From an uncultured Christensenellaceae bacterium (GTDB taxonomy: Bacteria; Bacillota; Clostridia; Christensenellales; Borkfalkiaceae), in assembly GCA_910588465.1 (NCBI GenBank), contig CAJUOP010000001.1, positions 116,476 through 180,475 of the forward strand: a stretch of 64,000 bases of DNA, written 5' to 3'. Below are positions 59,720 through 64,000 of this stretch, piece by piece. The notes under the pieces were generated by a model. That model saw nothing but the letters and a program-made list of their open reading frames with translations. It was not told where the DNA came from and did not search any database. Made by a program: the position numbers and the translations under genes. How positions within the stretch are numbered: position 1 is the first letter of the stretch; each line of letters opens with the position of its first letter.

Positions 59720-61075
59720 TCAGTTTTTAAAGCTGTGAATGGGCGCGGGAATCAGTCCGCCCCGTCCGATAAATTTCTCCGCCGAGCCCGCGTGCACGGG
59801 CATGACGGGCGCTCTGCCCAAGAGCCCGCCGAAGCTTACCGAATCCCCGACGCCCTTGTTCGGCGCGGGAATAATGCGCACCGCGGTGGTCTTTTGGTTG
59901 ATCATGCCGATCGCCGCCTCGTCCGCGATAATCGCCGAAACGGTGCTTGCGGGCGTGTCGCCGGGGATCGCGATCATATCCAGCCCCACCGAGCAGACGC
60001 AGGTCATGGCTTCCAGCTTTTCCAGCGTGATTTTTCCCGCCGTCGCCGATTCGATCATGCCGATATCCTCGGAAACGGGAATAAACGCGCCCGAAAGCCC
60101 GCCCACGCGCGAGGAAGCCATTACCCCGCCCTTTTTCACCGCGTCGTTCAGCATGGCGAGCGCGGCGGTCGTGCCGTGTCCGCCCACTACCTCCAGTCCG
60201 AGCTCTTCCAGAATATGCGCCACCGAATCGCCTCGCGCAGGCGTGGGAGCCAGCGACAGATCGACGATCCCGAAGCGCGCGCCCAGCCGCTTGGAGGCTT
60301 CCTTTGCGATCAGCTGTCCCGCGCGCGTAATTTTAAACGCCGTGCGCTTGATCACCTCCGCCGCGTCCGTCAGATCGGCGTCCTTTGCAAACTTTAACGC
60401 GTGGTGCACCACGCCGGGACCCGAAACACCCACGTTTATCACCGTGTCCGCCTCGCCCACGCCGTGGAACGCGCCCGCCATAAACGGATTGTCCTCCACC
60501 GCGTTGCAGAACACCACCAGCTTCGCCGCGCCGATCCCGTCCTTTTCCGCGGTGAGCTGCGCCGCCTGCTTGATCGCTTCGCCCATGACGCGCACCGCGT
60601 CCATGTTGATCCCCGAACGGGTAGAGCCTACGTTCACGGAGGAGCAGACGCGCTCGGTCGAGGCGAGCACCTCGGGAATCGTCTTTAAAAACTCCTCTTC
60701 GTACGCCGCCGTACCCTTGTGCACAAGCGCGGAATATCCGCCCAAAAAGTCGATGCCCAGCTCGGTCGCGGCTTTGTCGAGGATCCGCCCTATCTTCGCC
60801 GAATCGGAAGCAAAGCCCGCCGTGATCAGCGAAACGGGGGTCACGGAAATGCGCTTGTTTACAATGGGGATCCCGTACTCGCGCGAGAGTCCCGCCGCCA
60901 CGGGCACCAGCTTTTCCGCCCTGCGCATCACCGTATCGTACACCGCCCGCGCCGTTTTCTTCGCATTTTCGCGCACGCAGGAAAGGAGCGAAATGCCCAT
61001 CGTCACCGTGCGGATATCGAGGTGCTCTTTTTCGATCATGTCGATCGTTTCGATAATGTCGTATTTATTAAACAC
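59720..61075 (-). CDS. UPF0210/DUF711 (PFL-type) family protein
   Basis: I prefer GTG 61075, seven nt after GGAGG, because family members begin at the matching residue; the frame also opens with ATG 61093 overlapping the ACT gene stop. The 451-aa product matches the family throughout (LDIRTVTMGISLLSC near the start; GDTPASTVSAIIADEAAIGMINQKTTAVRIIPAPNKGVGD near the end). The fold resembles pyruvate formate-lyase, but no reaction is established. It is almost always encoded with the small ACT protein, as here. Confidence 0.93.
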   Translation of the reverse strand: MFNKYDIIETIDMIEKEHLDIRTVTMGISLLSCVRENAKKTARAVYDTVMRRAEKLVPVAAGLSREYGIPIVNKRISVTPVSLITAGFASDSAKIGRILDKAATELGIDFLGGYSALVHKGTAAYEEEFLKTIPEVLASTERVCSSVNVGSTRSGINMDAVRVMGEAIKQAAQLTAEKDGIGAAKLVVFCNAVEDNPFMAGAFHGVGEADTVINVGVSGPGVVHHALKFAKDADLTDAAEVIKRTAFKITRAGQLIAKEASKRLGARFGIVDLSLAPTPARGDSVAHILEELGLEVVGGHGTTAALAMLNDAVKKGGVMASSRVGGLSGAFIPVSEDIGMIESATAGKITLEKLEAMTCVCSVGLDMIAIPGDTPASTVSAIIADEAAIGMINQKTTAVRIIPAPNKGVGDSVSFGGLLGRAPVMPVHAGSAEKFIGRGGLIPAPIHSFKN

Positions 61076-61089
61076 GCTTCCGCCTCCGC

Positions 61090-61359
61090 TCATACGTTGT
61101 GCATGGCGTTGAACAGCCCTTCGTGCTGCAAGCGGACGTTCATGCCGATTTTTTGCCCCAGCTCTTCCAACTCTTCGGCGAGCGCGGCGAAATCGGTACG
61201 CTCGCGCGCCGTCTCCACGATCATGATCATGGCGAACTGATCGCCCAAAACGGTCTGCGAAATATCCTCGATATTCACCTCCCGCTCGGCTAAAAAGCCG
61301 CTCACTTTGGCAATAATGCCCCGTTTGTCCGTTCCCGTCACCGTAACTACCGCGCGCAT
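61090..61359 (-). CDS. Small ACT-domain protein (UPF0237 type)
   Basis: The 89-aa protein is a single ACT domain (AVVTVTGTDKRGIIAKVSGFLAE...NIEDISQTV). Such domains usually bind amino acids or related ligands as dimers. It is encoded directly before the UPF0210 protein, a conserved pairing, and one base after the membrane protein gene at 61361. Confidence 0.93.
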   Translation of the reverse strand: MRAVVTVTGTDKRGIIAKVSGFLAEREVNIEDISQTVLGDQFAMIMIVETARERTDFAALAEELEELGQKIGMNVRLQHEGLFNAMHNV

Positions 61360-61360
61360 C

Positions 61361-61903
61361 TTATTCGTTATCTCCTTTATCTTCCGAGTGATTCTCTAAA
61401 ATTTCGTATTCCAACAGCAGATTGCCCTGCGTGACCATGCGCACCGTCATGCCCGCTTCGAAGGGCGGGAAGTCCTTTTCGCCGTCCACGTAAACCTGAC
61501 GCGTCATCGTGCCGTCCCGCTTTACGTTGGGCACGGAAAAATCCGCCACGTTCACGTCCACGCCGTCGCGCGTGGTCCAATCGTCGACCTCCTCGAAGGG
61601 CGCGACCGCCCCCTCCTTCAAGCCCAGCGAAATATAGCGGAGCATCTTGCAATACGCCTTGCAGCGCTTATACGAAATGCCGAGGTACGGAAAGGCGAAC
61701 GCCAAAAATATGGCGGTGATCACGCCCGTCACCGCGATCACCCAGGTGCCGTTCGGGTCGGCGTAAGGGAGCATGACGTAGTAGGTCGTCAGCCCCGCAA
61801 GCGCGCAGAAATACACCGCGAACACGGCGAAAAACACCACTAAGATCCGCCGCTTCTGGGCGTGGGCGTTAAGCAAATCTCTGTCTGAATAAAGCTTCGT
61901 CAT
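61361..61903 (-). CDS. Two-TM membrane protein of unknown function
   Basis: ATG 61903 overlaps the previous stop (ATGA) and follows GGAGAG, giving 180 aa; a longer open frame reads arginine/glycine-rich nonsense antisense to the neighbour. Two membrane segments (about 20-42 and 53-75, ILVVFFAVFAVYFCALAGL) precede a soluble, beta-rich cytosolic part with an acidic end. I do not recognise the family. Coupling to the upstream membrane protein suggests they act together. Confidence 0.75.
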   Translation of the reverse strand: MTKLYSDRDLLNAHAQKRRILVVFFAVFAVYFCALAGLTTYYVMLPYADPNGTWVIAVTGVITAIFLAFAFPYLGISYKRCKAYCKMLRYISLGLKEGAVAPFEEVDDWTTRDGVDVNVADFSVPNVKRDGTMTRQVYVDGEKDFPPFEAGMTVRMVTQGNLLLEYEILENHSEDKGDNE

Positions 61904-62391
61904 CTTCTTCTCTCCAACGGCTTTTCGTCCGTCCGTTCCAATATGTAATAATTTCCTTCCCGCCGATACAGCTCGTAACGGTCCGCATACTCCGCAAACA
62001 CGTAGCCCTCGCGCCCCTCCGCCTCGTAATAGCGCGGATAAACCGGGGACTCCCGCCCGTCTCGGGCGGCGGCGACCTCCTCCTCGGCGTCCCCCGTCCG
62101 CTCCTCTTCGAGCGCTTCCCGCTCTTCCCGTTTGCGCCGCTTTCCGCGCTTGCGGAACGGCAGCGTCCAGGCGGCAAAAGTAACGAGCGCGCAGAGCGCC
62201 AGCCCGATCCAAAACCAGATTTCCCGCCCCGTAAAGGAATGAAAAATCAGCTGAACGAGCCCGCAAACCGCCAAATAGAGCGCAAGCAGGCGCACGTGCA
62301 AAAATTTAAGGATATTATACACGATTTTCAAACAAATTGCAAGCAAATGCACGAGCGCGCCGAGCGCCGCGCCGATAATATGAAAAATCAT
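61900..62391 (-). CDS. Small membrane protein with charged cytosolic tail
   Basis: The 163-aa protein has two to three membrane segments in the first 80 residues (LLAICLKIVYNIL; LALYLAVCGLVQLI; WFWIGLALCALVTFAAW), then a K/R/E-rich linker and a soluble end rich in Tyr and Glu. I do not recognise it. It starts one base after DegV and overlaps the next gene by ATGA. Confidence 0.75.
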   Translation of the reverse strand: MIFHIIGAALGALVHLLAICLKIVYNILKFLHVRLLALYLAVCGLVQLIFHSFTGREIWFWIGLALCALVTFAAWTLPFRKRGKRRKREEREALEEERTGDAEEEVAAARDGRESPVYPRYYEAEGREGYVFAEYADRYELYRREGNYYILERTDEKPLERRR

Positions 62392-62392
62392 A

Positions 62393-63232
62393 TCAGCGGA
62401 AAATGAACAAAAGCCCGAGCGTGTTTCTGCCGCAGTGCCCCGTGATTACCGAGCCCGCGACCGTCTCTGAAATCTCGCGGAAGCAAAACTTCTTTTCCGT
62501 CTCCGCCCGCGCAAAACGCACCAGCTCTTCGTCCGCGCAGCTGTGCGTGATAAAGCAGCGGGTGTCGTCGTATTCGGGATATTTCTCGGCAAGGTCGGCG
62601 ATATAATTAGAAACGCACTTTTGCATACTGCCGCGGTACTTCTTTTCTGCGATCAGCTGCCCGTCCTCCATCTCGATCAGCGGATGAATCTTTAAAATAT
62701 TCGCCCCGTACATCTGCATTTTGGAGCACCTGCCCCCCTTATACAGATAGTCGAGCCGATCGGGCACGAACGAGGTGTTCGTTTTGGGAATACACGCCGC
62801 GATCTCGCTTAAAATTTCGTCCGCGTCCGCTCCCTGCTCCGCAAGGTCGGCAGCCTTCATTACAAGCAAGCCCTGCCCGCTCGAAAGCGCCTTGGAATCG
62901 ACGACGCGCACGCGCTTTCCGAAACGCTTCGCCGCCTCCGCGGCGAACGAATGGGAGGAGGAAGCCTTGGCGGAAATATTAAAATGGATCACCGTCTTGC
63001 CCTCGTCCGCATACTTTGCAAAGAATTCCTCGTAATCGCCGATGCTCGGCGCGGCGGTCTTGGGCAGCTGTCCGCACTTCGCGTAATAGTCGAAAATATC
63101 CTGCGGAAAAATATCCACGCCGTCGCGGAAGCTGTTTTCCCCTAAAACGACGGAGAGCGGCACTATGCCGATATTGCGTTTTTTTACGTGCTCGCCCAAG
63201 TCGCAAGTACTGTCGGAAGTCAGTTGAATCAA
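62393..63232 (-). CDS. DegV family fatty-acid-binding protein
   Basis: The 279-aa protein shows the family opening (IQLTSDSTCDL), the TAAPSIGDYEEFF and SAKASSSHSFA blocks that contact the fatty-acid carboxylate, and the HCGRNTLGLLF ending. DegV/FakB proteins present fatty acids to the FakA kinase for phosphorylation; FakA is not in this window. It lies 17 nt after signal peptidase I. Confidence 0.93.
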   Translation of the reverse strand: MIQLTSDSTCDLGEHVKKRNIGIVPLSVVLGENSFRDGVDIFPQDIFDYYAKCGQLPKTAAPSIGDYEEFFAKYADEGKTVIHFNISAKASSSHSFAAEAAKRFGKRVRVVDSKALSSGQGLLVMKAADLAEQGADADEILSEIAACIPKTNTSFVPDRLDYLYKGGRCSKMQMYGANILKIHPLIEMEDGQLIAEKKYRGSMQKCVSNYIADLAEKYPEYDDTRCFITHSCADEELVRFARAETEKKFCFREISETVAGSVITGHCGRNTLGLLFIFR

Positions 63233-63249
63233 ATTATCACCTCTTAAAC

Positions 63250-63909
63250 TTATTGTCCCTTAGAAGGGGCGTCCTGCCCCCTGAGTGCGGAGCGGAAACG
63301 CTCCCAGCCCGTCGTCAACCGTTTCATGTCCACGGACCACTGCGGCACCACGCCCACCACGTCCGCCGTCTCGAAGCAGCCCACGCGGCGCGAATCGTAG
63401 CTGTCCGTACGGTTGTCGCCCATAAAGAAAATCTGACCCTCGCCCACGGTCCACTCGTCCGTGCCGTAGGTCACCGTCGGCGCGGAAACGTAGCTCTCCT
63501 CCAACAGCACGAAGTCCGCCGCATCCGCGTATTTTAAATACACTGCTCCCTCTTCCGAAATGCGCACCGTGTCGCCCTCCATGCCGATCACGCGCTTAAT
63601 GATAAACTCGGTGTCCTCGCCGAAAAACGTTCCCTCGCGGTGGTTCTCCACGTCGATGATCACGATATCCCCGCGCTCCACCGTAAACCTTTTCTTGGCA
63701 TACAGGTAATCCTCGTTTTGCAGGGTACGCTCCATCGAGATCCCCGAAACCTCCACCACGAAATAGTTAATGTTTAACACGACGTCCGCAATGAAAAAAG
63801 CGAGCACGGCAAAGGTAAGCACGCCGAACAGCACCGAAAGCACGATCCACAGCACGTTTTTTTTCTTGGGTTTTTGAATGTCTACCAGCTCTTTCGTCTC
63901 CTCTTCCAT
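63250..63909 (-). CDS. lepB: Signal peptidase I
   Basis: The 219-aa protein has one N-terminal membrane segment (about 18-42), the catalytic Ser58 in V-S-G-I-S-M, the Lys105 in FIIKRVIGMEGD, and the FMGDNRTDSYDSR box (about 165-177). It removes signal peptides at the outer face of the membrane, so it would process the surface proteins encoded at the left of the window. Length and motifs are complete. Confidence 0.95.
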   Translation of the reverse strand: MEEETKELVDIQKPKKKNVLWIVLSVLFGVLTFAVLAFFIADVVLNINYFVVEVSGISMERTLQNEDYLYAKKRFTVERGDIVIIDVENHREGTFFGEDTEFIIKRVIGMEGDTVRISEEGAVYLKYADAADFVLLEESYVSAPTVTYGTDEWTVGEGQIFFMGDNRTDSYDSRRVGCFETADVVGVVPQWSVDMKRLTTGWERFRSALRGQDAPSKGQ

Positions 63910-63940
63910 ACCTTAAATCCTTTTTACGTCGCAACGGTTT

Positions 63941-64000
63941 TTACAGCCAGATCACCTGATTTATCAGCACGCCCCTATGCGCCAAAAACAGCACCGAGAC
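63941..64000 (-). CDS. C-terminal end of a gene entering from the right edge
   Basis: An open frame from the window edge ends in TAA at 63943-63941 and reads VSVLFLAHRGVLINQVIWL. It is too short to identify. The 31-nt gap to signal peptidase I would suit one operon. Confidence 0.35.
   Translation of the reverse strand, partial: VSVLFLAHRGVLINQVIWL

Noticed and set aside
61361..62266. 301-aa version of the membrane protein at 61361
   Set aside because: The extra N-terminal 121 residues are Arg/Gly-rich and lie in another frame of the neighbouring gene. The ATG at 61903 has a ribosome site and couples to the previous stop.

Overview
The window reads as a chromosome segment of an anaerobic Bacillota, probably a gut-type Clostridia. 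The evidence is the gene families: a DUF4364 regulator, a TSCPD protein, DegV, UPF0210 with its ACT partner, DUF1538 with a PII-like protein, and sugar ABC operons without an ATPase gene. Most of it is GC-rich with strong G/C third positions. Two visibly AT-rich blocks (about 29.6-42.0 kb and 42.1-50.9 kb) interrupt it and look acquired. Species-level placement is not possible from the sequence alone.

Layout. 1-2.4 kb: Nudix hydrolase, unknown protein, an HPr-like protein without the phospho-histidine, DUF4364 and TSCPD. 2.4-11.5 kb: two membrane-anchored proteins with related leaders and membrane segments and long low-complexity cytoplasmic tails rich in Q-[IV]-V-I-[VD] motifs. The larger (over 2,100 aa) has its leader split from the body by a run of nine G, and it is preceded by a long probable 5' leader full of palindromic repeats. 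11.7-17.1 kb: an XRE-HTH/ADP-ribosylglycohydrolase fusion, an AraC regulator, a NahK-like sugar kinase and a second ADP-ribosylglycohydrolase. 17.2-29.5 kb: a six-gene sugar operon (GH2, two permeases, two lipoproteins around a binding protein, a 1,437-aa surface lipoprotein), divergent from an ArsR-type regulator, with strong palindromes in its leader.

29.6-42.0 kb: an AT-rich block bounded by a 20-bp inverted repeat. It carries a rhamnoside/glucoside operon (two GH3 with opposite domain orders, GPH transporter, GH78, esterase, deoxyribosyltransferase-like fragment) and a divergent AraC gene whose promoter implies a leaderless mRNA. 42.1-50.9 kb: a second AT-rich block with a four-gene co-directional run, RloC/PrrC-like ATPase-nuclease, TIR/NB-ARC/TPR protein, one-TM helical protein and a divergent ThiC-like radical-SAM protein, followed by an IS3-type transposase and ending at tRNA-Leu(CAG). 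This four-gene set is the best candidate for an undescribed (probably anti-phage) system.

50.9-64 kb: compact housekeeping genes, all on the minus strand: S51 peptidase, tandem PII protein, DUF1538 membrane protein, RpiB, low-molecular-weight phosphatase, Sua5, DnaB, PepF, UPF0210, ACT protein, two membrane proteins, DegV and signal peptidase I.
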